Shown one piece after another: positions 53,201 through 62,510 of a stretch of 64,000 bases of DNA. Made by a program: the position numbers and the translations under genes. Source of the DNA: Stichopus chloronotus (taxonomy: Eukaryota; Echinodermata; Holothuroidea; Aspidochirotida; Stichopodidae). Under the pieces are notes generated by a model, which worked only from the letters and a program-made list of their open reading frames with translations, made no database searches and was not told the DNA's origin. The stretch covers positions 26,895,196 to 26,959,195 of the forward strand of contig CM037839.1 of the NCBI GenBank assembly GCA_021234535.1, read 5' to 3'. The stretch's first letter is position 1. Every line of letters begins with the position of its first letter.

Positions 53201-54358
53201 GCCAGAAGCTACTTTTGGTGGCCTGGTTTAGACCAGGACATTGAAAGCAGAGTTAGAAATTGTGAGATTTGTGTAGCCGTTAGAAATCAGCCCCCTGTAG
53301 CTCCACTTCATCCATGGAAGTGGCCCTCAAAGCCATGGGAGCGCATTCACATAGACTTTGCTGAAAAGCCTCAAGGTCAATATTTTCTTATAGTCATTGA
53401 TGCACACTCTAAGTGGCCAGAGGTATATCCTATATTAAGCATAACATCCTCTAAAACTATTGAAGTATTAAGAAAATTATTTGCTGCTTATGGATTGCCT
53501 GAAGAAATTGTCTCTGACAATGGACCACAGTTTGTGTCCAGCGAGTTCAATGATTTTGTTAAAATGAATGGGGTTAAGCATATCAAGGTATCACCATACC
53601 ACCCTGCATCCAATGGAGCAGCAGAAAGATTTGTTCAGGTTCTGAAACATGCCTTAAAGACAAGTAACTCGAATCATACCATGACATTGCAACATCGTAT
53701 TGCAAATTTTCTCATATCTTATCGTAGCACACCTCACTCAGTGACGGGTAGATCCCCTGCTGAGTTATTTTTGAAACGCCAAATTCGTACTAAATTTAGC
53801 TTGCTCAAGCCAAACCTGCAATCTAAGGTTCAAAGTAAACAAGAATCAATGAAACAGCAGCATGACAAGGGAAGGGAAAAGGTTCGAAGTTTCGAACCAG
53901 GGGATAGTGTTATGGTAAGAAATTTTCGGGGTTTAGACAAGTGGCTCGCTGGCATTATTATGCAGCGGCTGGGTTCATTATCATACATAGTGGATGTTAA
54001 TGGAAATATTCGCCATGTTCACATTGATCATTTGATTCCTGGTATAACCAAATTTCAGGAGACTCAAGGACAGCAGACTCTGTCAAGTGGGAAGGTCAAT
54101 GGAAGTTCACCAATGATAGTTGTACCCCACATACCACACATTCCTGCAGTGGGAGAGGAATACCCACAAAACCCAATTAAGCAGCCAGAAACAAAAGTGA
54201 AACCAGCTGCCAGTAAGCTGTTGAGTGATCAGGCAACAGGTGATAACCAACAAATCACAGTTACTCATCCAAAAAGGGAATCTAAATTACCTAGTTATTT
54301 GAAGGATTATGAAGTTAAATTGCCTGGTGTAAATTCCAATAAACAACAGAGGGTTTAA
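50285..54358 (+). CDS. Gag-Pol polyprotein of the Ty3/Gypsy element
   Basis: 1,357 aa from the ATG at 50,285. An in-frame ATG at 50,168 lies within the LTR and is unlikely to be used. Order: Gag helical domain (about 1-190); two CCHC knuckles CYRCGGSYHAAENC and CKKCHKTGHLARAC (209-242); aspartic protease ELDTGATMS (Asp at 307); reverse transcriptase (about 440-640) with LDLSQAYQQM and YLDD (594-597); RNase H with DSSAYGIGA (743); integrase with HEEH (960), CEIC (993-996), and catalytic Asp 1024, Asp 1078 and Glu 1114, a D-x35-E spacing. It makes the particle, copies RNA to DNA and integrates it. Gag and Pol share one frame with no shift site, so cleavage by the protease must separate them. 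Nothing is broken or missing that I can see. Confidence 0.95.
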   Translation: MALIGRVGEFDSSCEDFASYEERLGQFFTANDVKPEKQVAVFLSVIGAKTYGLLKSLVMPEKPSEKAYDELIKVLKEHLTPKPLVIAERFKFHRRNQKEGESISAYAAELKKLSSTCEFGQFLQEALRDRFVCGIRDVTTQRKLLSQENLTYAKALESALATEMAAHNVSEINLGTPAQVHNVDMKKRQSGRKRDQAANNSQQNNSNSCYRCGGSYHAAENCRFKTYKCKKCHKTGHLARACRSKLGTTTSKPNAHLVEVDPSTLSVPQPQQDDLSLFGLHRVDDPGTESIKIYVTIEGTEIPMELDTGATMSILPEDVYRAKFPNLHLDVIDHGFKAYGGEKVETLGQAHVSVEYQDQSARLPIVIAKVKGQPPLLGRNWLRVLRLDWASIFSVKKAPNPASTNGDSVDKLLHKYESLLNGELGTLNVHKAIIKVKDDVSPKFFKPRPVPYALKESVGNELDRLELEGIISKVEHSEWAAPIVVVPKADKSIRICGDYKVTINQCIDIDQYPLPNPQDIFANLAGGTVFSKLDLSQAYQQMLVDERSRKYLTISTHKGLYQYNRLPFGVSSAPAIFQSVMDKILQGLEGVMCYLDDILVVGNDKCQNLSRVDAVLQRLEEHGLKLKVSKCEFLKDSVEYLGHVVDSEGLHPNPEKVQGINEAPEPKNVSELRSFLGMIQYYAKFLPNLSSLLHPLNELLKPTTHWKWTEECEKAFNDAKANLLSAKVLTHYDVNLPIKLACDSSAYGIGAVISHILPSGEEKPIAFASRTLTSSEKNYAQIEKEALALIFGIKKFHKYLYGRKFTLVTDHKPLINILGPKTGVPALAAARLQRWALILASHQYEIEFRKSEEHSNADALSRLPVTMATTAHDEAIWHFNYLNDLPINSREVEEATRKDPILSKAWQFTLNGWPNSIDNDHLKPYFQRRTELSAEGGCLLWGLRVVIPSTLQQRVLTVLHEEHLGMCRMKALARSYFWWPGLDQDIESRVRNCEICVAVRNQPPVAPLHPWKWPSKPWERIHIDFAEKPQGQYFLIVIDAHSKWPEVYPILSITSSKTIEVLRKLFAAYGLPEEIVSDNGPQFVSSEFNDFVKMNGVKHIKVSPYHPASNGAAERFVQVLKHALKTSNSNHTMTLQHRIANFLISYRSTPHSVTGRSPAELFLKRQIRTKFSLLKPNLQSKVQSKQESMKQQHDKGREKVRSFEPGDSVMVRNFRGLDKWLAGIIMQRLGSLSYIVDVNGNIRHVHIDHLIPGITKFQETQGQQTLSSGKVNGSSPMIVVPHIPHIPAVGEEYPQNPIKQPETKVKPAASKLLSDQATGDNQQITVTHPKRESKLPSYLKDYEVKLPGVNSNKQQRV

Positions 54359-54362
54359 ATTA

Positions 54363-54375
54363 AGTGGGGAGGAAA
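54363..54375 (+). promoter_or_regulatory. Polypurine tract
   Basis: AGTGGGGAGGAAA directly abuts the 3' LTR, five bases after the gag-pol stop. It is the usual primer site for plus-strand DNA synthesis. Confidence 0.85.
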
Positions 54376-54650
54376 TGTAGTATATTTATATGTTATATTA
54401 TCCTCAACCAGCAGTGAAGTTCATAGTTATGGAGGACACTCAGTGGATGCCAGTGGTATGACTCATCAGACCACAATGGGCTTATACTGCATACCAATTG
54501 ATGTACCCTTGTTCTTTGTCTTCAGTTCCTAATCTGCTCTTGTAGAATACAGTTGAAATATATACCTGCTATTAACTTACATATTGGAGTTCTCTCATAA
54601 TTGGTGTCATACCCGCGTGATCATTTATTTAATATCACCAAGATATTACA
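54376..54650 (+). repeat. 3' LTR of the Ty3/Gypsy element
   Basis: 275 bp. I found no difference from the 5' LTR when comparing the two line by line. It is followed by the second GTAGG. Confidence 0.95.
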
Positions 54651-54682
54651 GTAGGGTGTTTCTTGGGAGCCCAGTGATTGCA

Positions 54683-54720
54683 GCACTTGAGAGTGGCTGG
54701 CCAGTTGCCACTCTCAGTGC
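54683..54720. repeat. Stem-loop beside the Gypsy insertion
   Basis: GCACTTGAGAGTGGC and GCCACTCTCAGTGC pair over 14 bp with one bulged T around the 9-base loop TGGCCAGTT. Confidence 0.85.
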
Positions 54721-54739
54721 AGGCACCCGGTAGGCCTAG

Positions 54740-55640
54740 GCGTTCTTGCATTCCCCTCTCCTCCTCATCACGTTAGGCGCCCTCCCCTACCCTGTTTTTT
54801 CGTGATTGTTCTCATACTTAGTCTCTTGTCTCCTTTCCCTTTTTTCTCCCTCTCTTTCCTTCTCTGGCTCAATCTAGAATCGGCTCTTTCTCCTACCTCC
54901 CCCTTCCACCCACTTTTACTTTTAGGTATGCCTAACTCCATTTTATTTTTATCCAAACTGCTGCCAGAGATGGCTTCCACCCAGCTCGATCAGCTTTGTC
55001 TCCTCCCCACTCCCCCCCCCCCCTCTCATTGGGGATCATGGATCAAACTGTAGCCTGTAGGGAACTGATTGACAATTTAATGTTGGATAACTACTAGCCT
55101 AACCTCTATGGCCTAAAACTAAAAGGCATCAGTGGGTAAGTATAGCTCTCCTCTCTCCCCAAAGTTTCGAACATGTTTCCAGTTACGTGCGTCCGGGGAA
55201 ATGAGCGTTTGGTACTGTTATTCAATCGGCTTCCTGGTCAATAGACACAACGCACAGTTATTTGTACGTTTCGCGAAACTATTCCTCCTTGCGGACTGCA
55301 TAACTAGCAGTAGCATTAGGCAGAACTAAGGAGAACTGGAACTAGGACTGGTTTTATGTTAGGGTAACTTAGGCCTATGCAGTATATCGTACGTTGTTGG
55401 CATAAAAAAAACTAAAAAAGTGCATTACTTACCAAAAACAGCATAAATCGTGCATGTTCTATTCAGAGAGTTGCAATTTAATGGTCACTCCTCTATGGTC
55501 TCCACTTTCCTTGGAAGAGCAGTGATTGTTCCTCACAAAATGCAGAAATGATCGTCTGCATAGGGACAATGAGGTTGCTGTGAACGGTTGCTATGGGCTT
55601 AAGAGAGGGCGTTATTCCAAAATCCATCGAAAGACGGCGT
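54740..55640. other. Intergenic, pyrimidine-rich, no supported gene
   Basis: 54,745-55,030 is strongly C/T-rich (CTCCTTTCCCTTTTTTCTCC type), making artefact frames. The rest holds nothing recognisable. Confidence 0.5.
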
Positions 55641-55658
55641 ACGTTTGAAATTGAGATG

Positions 55659-56783
55659 TACGGAAGCTTAAAAGTGCCATCCAAATAAGAATATCTTTGC
55701 CCCGTAACTTGACAATTTTCTGCAAAATGTCTAGATAACAAGAAAATATAGCAACAAAAAACGGAAAAATGATCAATTGTTTAGTTATGTTATTTGAACA
55801 ATTAAACAATTTTCTGCAAATTGTTCAAATGACAACTTGCATATCTTGTCATTTCAACAATTTGCTGCAAAATGTCCACTTGTTTACTTTTTGACTAAGT
55901 GAGCAATTCATCAATTTTCGGCAAAATGTCCAAATGACAACTTATCGTATCTTTTCAACTCAACAATTTTCTGCAAAATGTTGACTTGTTCACTTCTTTT
56001 CTGAATGAGCAATTAAACATTTTTCTGCAAAATGTTTAAATGACAACTTATTACATCCTGTCATTTCAACAATTTTCTGCAAAATGTTGATTTGATCATT
56101 TCCTTTGATGTGAACAATTAAACAATTTTCTGCAGAACGTTATCTTGTTCATATCTTTCTAAGTGAACAATTAATCAATTTTCTGCCAAATGTTCAAATG
56201 ACAACTTATCTCATGCTGTAATTTCTATTTCTGGTTTGGGAAGAGAACAAGTGGACATTTTTCAGAAAATTGTTGAAATGAAAAGATGTGATAAGTTTTC
56301 ATTCGAACATTTTGCAGAAAATTGTTCAATTGCTTACTTAGTAAGAAAGTAAACAAGTCAACATTTTTCAGAAAATTGTTCAATTGTTCACTTACAAAAA
56401 AGTGAACAAGTAGACATTTTGCAGAAAATTATTAAAATGGCAAGATATGATAAGTTGTCATTCAAACATTTTGCAGAAAATTGTTCACTTAGTAAGAAAG
56501 TGAACATGTCAACATTTTGCAGCAAATTGTTCAATTGACAGGATGTGACAAGTTGTTATAAGAACATTCTTCAAAAAAAATGTTGAATTCCTCGCTAAGA
56601 AGCAAGTAAACAAGTTAACATTTTGCAGAAAAATGTTGAGTTGTTTAGATAACACAACTGAACAAGTGATCATTTTTCTGATTTTTGATGAGATATTATC
56701 TCGTTATGTAGACATTTTGCTGAAAATTGTCAACTTATGGGGCAAAGATATACTTATCTTGATGGCACTTTTAAGCTTCCGTA
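55659..56783. mobile_element. Foldback-type element with repeat-filled inverted arms
   Basis: The element starts TACGGAAGCTTAAAAGTGCC and ends with its exact reverse complement. The first 23 bp of each end match perfectly and the first ~85 bp match with about eight changes. GAGATG precedes (55,653-55,658) and follows (56,784-56,789) it, a 6-bp target duplication. Inside, the left arm carries about nine ~52-bp units with CAATTTTCTGCAAAATGT, and the right arm about nine units in the opposite orientation; the centre is near 56,230. No open frame is credible. Long inverted arms made of direct repeats are the hallmark of Foldback/Galileo-like elements. Confidence 0.88.
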
Positions 56784-56983
56784 GAGATGTGATTTGAGCT
56801 TTTTTAGAAAGATTTTAACCAAGGAAGGGATGTGGGGGGGGGGCTGAAATTAAGGTGAATTATTTCATGATGCCGAAGATACTTGAAATGGGAGGTTTGT
56901 GGTTTACCGTCTTGTTACGATTGGTCCGTATAAGGGCGTATGTCATGGAAGTTGCAATACAAATACAAAAAGTTTCTCGGTGC

Positions 56984-57035
56984 CACCAGCGGGGAGTAGC
57001 CAGGTTTTTTTTTTTTTTAAGCAGTGGTGGAGCTA
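56984..57035. mobile_element. Fragment of a hAT-like terminus
   Basis: GCGGGGAGTAGCCAGG followed by a T14 run and AGTGGTGGAGCTACC, similar to the terminus-like sequences at 33,649 and 59,979. Confidence 0.35.
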
Positions 57036-57042
57036 CCATATG

Positions 57043-58370
57043 GTTAGGGGGCTGTCTCTTTGGTACTAAAAATTTGAATTATGATTATACCATGGCTGGT
57101 AGTATCTTGAGTAATGTGACTTCAGAAAAAGACCTATGTGTTAGCGTTAAGAATTAACGTTTTCTTAACTTGTGTCAATGCGACATGGTTTCCTTCCTAA
57201 CAGGTCTTGTGTTACTAATTTACTGAGCTTTCTAGAGGATGTCTCTTTGTCTCTTGATTCTGGTCACTATATAGATGTCATCTACCTTGATTTTGGCATT
57301 TGATAAAGTACCATTAGGCAGAAGCTATTACCGTGAACCTGTGTCAGTTAGGTATTCAGGACAGATGTGCTGATTGGATCAATTCTTGGCTACTTGGTAG
57401 ATCTCAGGGAGTTGTTGTCTCTTCTTGGACAGATGTCACAAGTGGAGTTCCTCAGGGTTCTGTTCTTTGCCAAATTCTCTTCTTGATTTTCATTTAAGGT
57501 ATCGATAGTACTCTCACTTCTAGTATTGTTACGTTTGCTGATGACACTTAGCTCTATCGGATAGTAAATTGACAAGATTGCTTCATTGTTGCAAGGGGAT
57601 TTGGATAGGTTATTAACATGGTCCAGAACTTGGTAATTTTGTCTTTTAATACTGACAAATGCAAAGTTCTTCACTTTGGTATTAAAATTTTGAATTGTGA
57701 TTATACCATGGCTGGTTGTATCTTGAGTAATGTAACTTCAGAAAAAGACCTATTTGTTGTCACTACAAGTGATCTGAAGCCTTCTAAATAGTGTGCAGGT
57801 GCAGCTGCCAGGGCGAACAGCTAGGGTGCTAGGATTGATCAAGAGGAATTTTAGTAATTATAGCAAAGATATTGTGCTGAATCTGTGTAAGCAGTTGGTT
57901 GGGCCAAATCTTGACTATGCTTTGCAGGCGTGGGGTCCCTATTATGAAAAGGACAAGGTTCTCAGAGCAGGTTCAGAGGAGGGCCACTCGGCATATTCCC
58001 GATGTACGTCACCCTCATCATGATAGGCTCAAATATTTGGGACTTGTACTGATCTTGATTTATGAAGGATCAGGGGGGATATGTTGCAGGTTTTCAAATT
58101 CCTATCTGGTGGGAATTCTCTGTCTAATTGTTATTACTTAGAGATTTGTCCTAATTCCCGTGTTCGTGGCCATTGCTGGTGAAATGTTTCTCTAAGCTTT
58201 ATGTGAGAAAGTTTAGCTTCTCACACAGAGTTGTCAATGAGTGGGATAGTCTGCCCGATTGGGTTGTAAATTCCACTTCAGTACTATAAAATAGCTTCAA
58301 GGGCAACATTAATAAGTTTTATCGTAACTGTGGCAGAATCTGATTTTGCTGAGCTCGGTTGTTGGGTCAG
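57043..58370 (+). pseudogene. Decayed CR1-like non-LTR retrotransposon
   Basis: Frames shift often, but the RT order is clear: QHGFLPNRSCVTNLL, VIYLDFGI, GVPQGSVLCQILF, VTFADDT, KVLHFGIKILNCDYTMAG, then NLCKQLVGPNLDYALQAWGP, VQRRATRHIPDVRH and DRLKYLGL. A 95-bp segment encoding the NYDYTMAGSILSNVTSEKDL stretch also occurs out of place at 57,060-57,145, ahead of the RT. Stops are frequent, so it is inactive. Confidence 0.8.
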
Positions 58371-58379
58371 TATTAGTTT

Positions 58380-59400
58380 GGTTAGGGCTTTTTTTAAGGG
58401 GGGGGGGTGGATTACAAGGCATCTTATGAGGCGTTTGCCCTCCTTAATTTGCCCTTAAACTTGTTATGTTATGTTAACATAAAATGCGAAAATTTAATCA
58501 GACCTTTTCAGCGGAAAATTCCGCTAAACCATCCGTATCACAAAGATTTGTACAAAAAGCGATCATTTGTTCATTTTATACCTAAATTTCTAAATTGTGC
58601 CTATTAAAGACAAAAGCTCATCACCCCAGACAGTTCAACTCTCCCAACCACTTACATCTAGTGCCTCCCTCAGCCTCTCTAAAATTCCTCCACACGTGTC
58701 ATCAAAACGATAGATCCCTGTGCACACTGTGTAATAGGAGGTACCGTACTTTGGATCTTTCGAATTTGCTGTCAATCTAAGAGTGCTGTAACTTAGACGC
58801 CAGTTAAGAATTTTGCTATCCGGAAGCCAAAAATATAGCTTAGGGTGATGAGTTTCTGCCTCAAGTTATAAGCCCGATCAGTATTGCTTCGAAAAGATAT
58901 GTCTAGGTGTAAACAACCCATGAACTGCCGATATTTATTCGAAATACATTTTGACCTTTCAAAATTTTGTGACGTCGTAATTTAGGGAATCCCCCTATCG
59001 ATCGTAACAAAACCAGTTTTATCCATCTGCTAACTATGACACACAGCTCCAAGAAACGCATTTAGCAGTGTAAATATATTTGTGACGGTCAGATTTAATC
59101 CTGTAATTTAAGTAAATTTGACATGGAAAACGCTTTTTTGCCCTAAAGAATCATTCTCATAAATTGATAAGTTTAGGCTACGACGAAAGTAAGGGATGTA
59201 TCCTATCTAACAAGTATCCAATGGGTGTGTAATAGTATGAACAACACAAATCCATTTTAGCCATATTTTAAAACATACCCCGAATACAACATTAAACGAA
59301 AACCCTTAAGATACACCATCCACCAGATACCACATATACTGAAAGGCATTTTCCAGGTTTATGATAGCAATTTTTTGATATGCAAGAAAATACTCACAAT
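58380..59400. other. Intergenic, nothing recognised
   Basis: A G9 run near 58,405, then AT-rich sequence. No open frame looks conserved. Confidence 0.45.
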
Positions 59401-59429
59401 ACTATTTTTTGGTGCCTACATACTGAGCC

Positions 59430-62400
59430 CGGGAAGGGCGATTTCCGGCAATCTATAGGGGATATGTTATGAACTTTCTTTTCTGGTACGCGCCCCTTCA
59501 AATAATGTTGGCGTCCCTCCTAAAAAGTCTTCAAACAAGTTTCAGTTCACTGCTAATTCAAAATTCTGTCTATAAATAGTGCAAAATTGACTTTCTTTGA
59601 CGCCTGCACCCATGAACCTAAAATAAAGGTTAAAAAGTATTGGAGGGGGCTGAGTGCCGTCAAAACTATGTCTGAGCGGAACGCCACCATCGGTTGTCTC
59701 GGAGCCTGAGAGAAAATATTTGGCTTTTCAAACCCTCCTAATGGCCGGAAACAGCACTTCCCAGGTGTTCCAAGCTGATGTCACCAGTCTTGAAATAGGG
59801 ATATTATTCCTGCAATTTCTCAGTTAGGCCTAATGAGACAAAAATCAATGTATGAAAAATGGTAGAACATACCAGATGGGACAAGATGATGCAAAAATGA
59901 TAATGAATTGTTCATCCTGTTCCATTTATTCTTGGAAAACGTTGTAAATGTAGTATAGGGGAACGGGGTGATAAACATCAGGGGCGTAGTCAGAATTTTT
60001 TTGTGAGGGGGAAAAATCGACTCATCTTTCCTATTTTTGACCACCATCCGGGGAGGGGTATGGGGGGGGGGTTACCCAACCAAAGTCTAAGCCAGGCTCT
60101 CAAATCAGTCGGTCCACAGGTAGGGCCTAGGAAGCATGACTAGATGTCTAATGGTATGGGACACCCTCTTCCCATTTCGCTTATAAAGGATCAGTTTGCC
60201 CGTCGTAGTTGCCCGAATCAGAGTGCAAAGTTGACTTTCTTTTGAGACCTGCAACCATTAACCTAAATACCATTGTAGGGAAACTGGGTGAAATAGAGAA
60301 ATCTCATGCCTGTAATTTCTCAATTAGACCTAATGAGATAAAGAATCAATGTATGAACAAGAGCCCAAGGGTACTATGCTTCCTTGTACTTGGAACATAC
60401 ATAACCGTAAAATGATATGATGGACCCTCATGAATATTTATTGCTATCTTCAATTCATGCAATGAATAAGAGGGGGCATAGTATCAAATGTTTTCTTCCC
60501 CTTCCCCTCCCCCCCCCCCCCATTTCGTAAAGAGAAATGTTTTGTCTCACTTTTTGAATGGTAGGGGGACATAGTAACAAATATCGCACACAGTTTTGGT
60601 GAGTGACTGATGTAATTGCAGGCTGCGTGACCATGCAGTTTAGGTGTTCATGTACCAAGGTTAGACTCACCTACACATCCCAAATGACAACATCCGCGCG
60701 AGTAGCGCGCAGGGGGTTGCTTTGCCGTGTTACGTCTTTGGACAAAAGAAGGTATGAGAATGACGCACGATCCCTCCACATGAACAGACCAACAAAATTT
60801 CAAATCACCCGATAAAAAGAGAACCTAGGTAAAAATTCTGTTTGTTAAGGTGTGTTTGAATGAATTGTCGACATACACTCAGAGGTGTCGCTACCGTGGA
60901 AGTTCCCCCCCCCCCCCCACACCTATCAGCAAAACAAAAGTCAGAGACTCGATAGTCGGAAAATCTGAAAAAACCAGTTAGAATTTGTTTGTACTTCAGT
61001 CTAGCACATTTTATGACGTGGAAAAATGACAACTATTGTACCAGATCATGAGGTTACCTGGTAATTGAGACAAGTTTTCCTTACATCTAAAATTTCATAT
61101 GAGCTTCTCATATTCCATTTTAGAAGTGAGGATAGTCAGGAAGTCTGACGTAGCAGTTGGAACTTTTCATATCTAAATCTAGCACATTTTATGACTTCAA
61201 AAGAAGCCAAGTATTGCACTACGATGCATCTAAGTTTTGGGGGTGGGGATACCTGTTCCCTTACAGCTCTCTCACAGATCTAGACCAGACATCACTCTTC
61301 TGATACTTCCCCATCTATCAAAATACTATTGTATGGCAGCTTTTTCAATGTGGCTGTCATTTCCAAAAGTAACCGGTATATAAGAACCAGTTCTACTTTG
61401 TCATGCAATCATTGGCGGTTGTAGCAAATTAATAAACACCTGTAATGAGAGTAAAAGTTTCTCAATAAATAACTTTTGTGAAATCATAGTTTCTCCGGGA
61501 AAAATGACTGCAATAGATGCAAAATACTGCACCAGATTTTGCTAAAGGTCACCTGCTAGTTGAAAATTTCTCAAAAAGAAAAAACTTGTTATCTATAGAG
61601 AGTAAAAAGTGTTTAATGAACTTTTCAGAAAATTACAATGGCGTTAATATTCTAGATAAGAGCAATCCAAATTAGTACTAGTTTTCAGTACAATGTTTTT
61701 CTCATTAATTGAAAAATTGCAGACAAGAGAGCCCTATTTCAAAACTGGTACATGAAGCCCAGATCACCCAAGAAGTGCCGTTTCCGACCTTCTGGGGGGG
61801 GGGGGGGGGTTGTAATGCCCAAAGTTTCAGGTACGCCAACCGATGGTGGCACTCCGCTTAGAATGCCCTGTCCAAACTACGCGCAAAAGGCCTTTACCCT
61901 CAACTAGACGCTTCATATGAGATATCGATGACGTACAAGCAAAATATGCCCACAATCATTAGACCCTGGCGCTGCTATGGTAATTCCTGTTTACATCCTA
62001 AGCACATTCATCTTCTGCCTAACCGACGATTTTTTTTTTTCTTGAAATTTCGCTAATGGTTTTCAACCACTCTCCATGAGACGTTTTCTTTTTTTTTTTA
62101 TGGATGCATTACCATGCATTGTTGCCCTCTGCTTATATAGTAATAAAAACACAATCGGGAAAAACTCCCCCCCCCCCCACAAAAACGAAAGAAAATTCCA
62201 GGAGTCCCTACCACATGCGATCAGCCCAAATGTTGGCAAAGTACTCAAAGAAAATGAAAGCTGATGCGTAATTCTGTATGATTCTCGTATCGCCTCAACC
62301 CGAATCTGATATGTATTTGCCGAACAATTTTCATGGATAGAATTTTTTTTACATTTTTTCACATGAATTGAGGAATTGCAGACATGATATCCCTGTTTCA

Positions 62401-62510
62401 AGGCTGGGTATATGCAGATCAGGACGGTAGGGAAATGCCATTTCCGGCCATCTGGGAGGTTTGAAAAGCCGAAAGTTTTTCTTGTATAATCCGCGCTAAT
62501 CAATGGTGGC
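59430..62510. repeat. Cluster of diverged repeat copies
   Basis: TTTCCGGCCATCTGGGAGG-like sequence occurs at about 59,445, 61,780 and 62,440 on the plus strand and at 59,735 on the minus strand. CAATTTCTCA(G/A)TTAG(G/A)CCTAATGAGA occurs at 59,813 and 60,320, and TTGACTTTCTTT with CCTGCACCCAT-like sequence at 59,590 and 60,230. TCTAGCACATTTTATGAC recurs at 61,000 and 61,178, a period of about 178 bp. G or C runs of 8-15 bases mark several joins. No coding function is visible. Probably one non-autonomous family duplicated locally. Confidence 0.65.
59979..60075. mobile_element. hAT-like terminus fragment
   Basis: CAGGGGCGTAGTCAGAATTT followed by G runs matches the terminus type seen at 33,649 and 56,990. 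The partner end was not found. Confidence 0.4.

Larger units (their letters stand above)
49943..54650 (+). mobile_element. Complete Ty3/Gypsy LTR retrotransposon (mag/SURL-like)
   Basis: A 4,708-bp element with two 275-bp LTRs (TGTAGTA...TATTACA) that appear identical base for base, flanked by GTAGG duplications. It has a primer site directly after the 5' LTR, one gag-pol frame of 1,357 codons and a purine tract before the 3' LTR. All expected domains are present with catalytic residues and there is no env-like frame. LTR identity and an unbroken frame indicate a very recent insertion of a possibly active copy. The clade call rests on the single fused frame, two CCHC knuckles and Ser-type primer site, and is moderate. 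Confidence 0.95.

Noticed and set aside
54802..55053. 83-codon plus-strand frame rich in Leu, Ser and Pro
   Set aside because: Translation of a pyrimidine-rich tract with no family resemblance.
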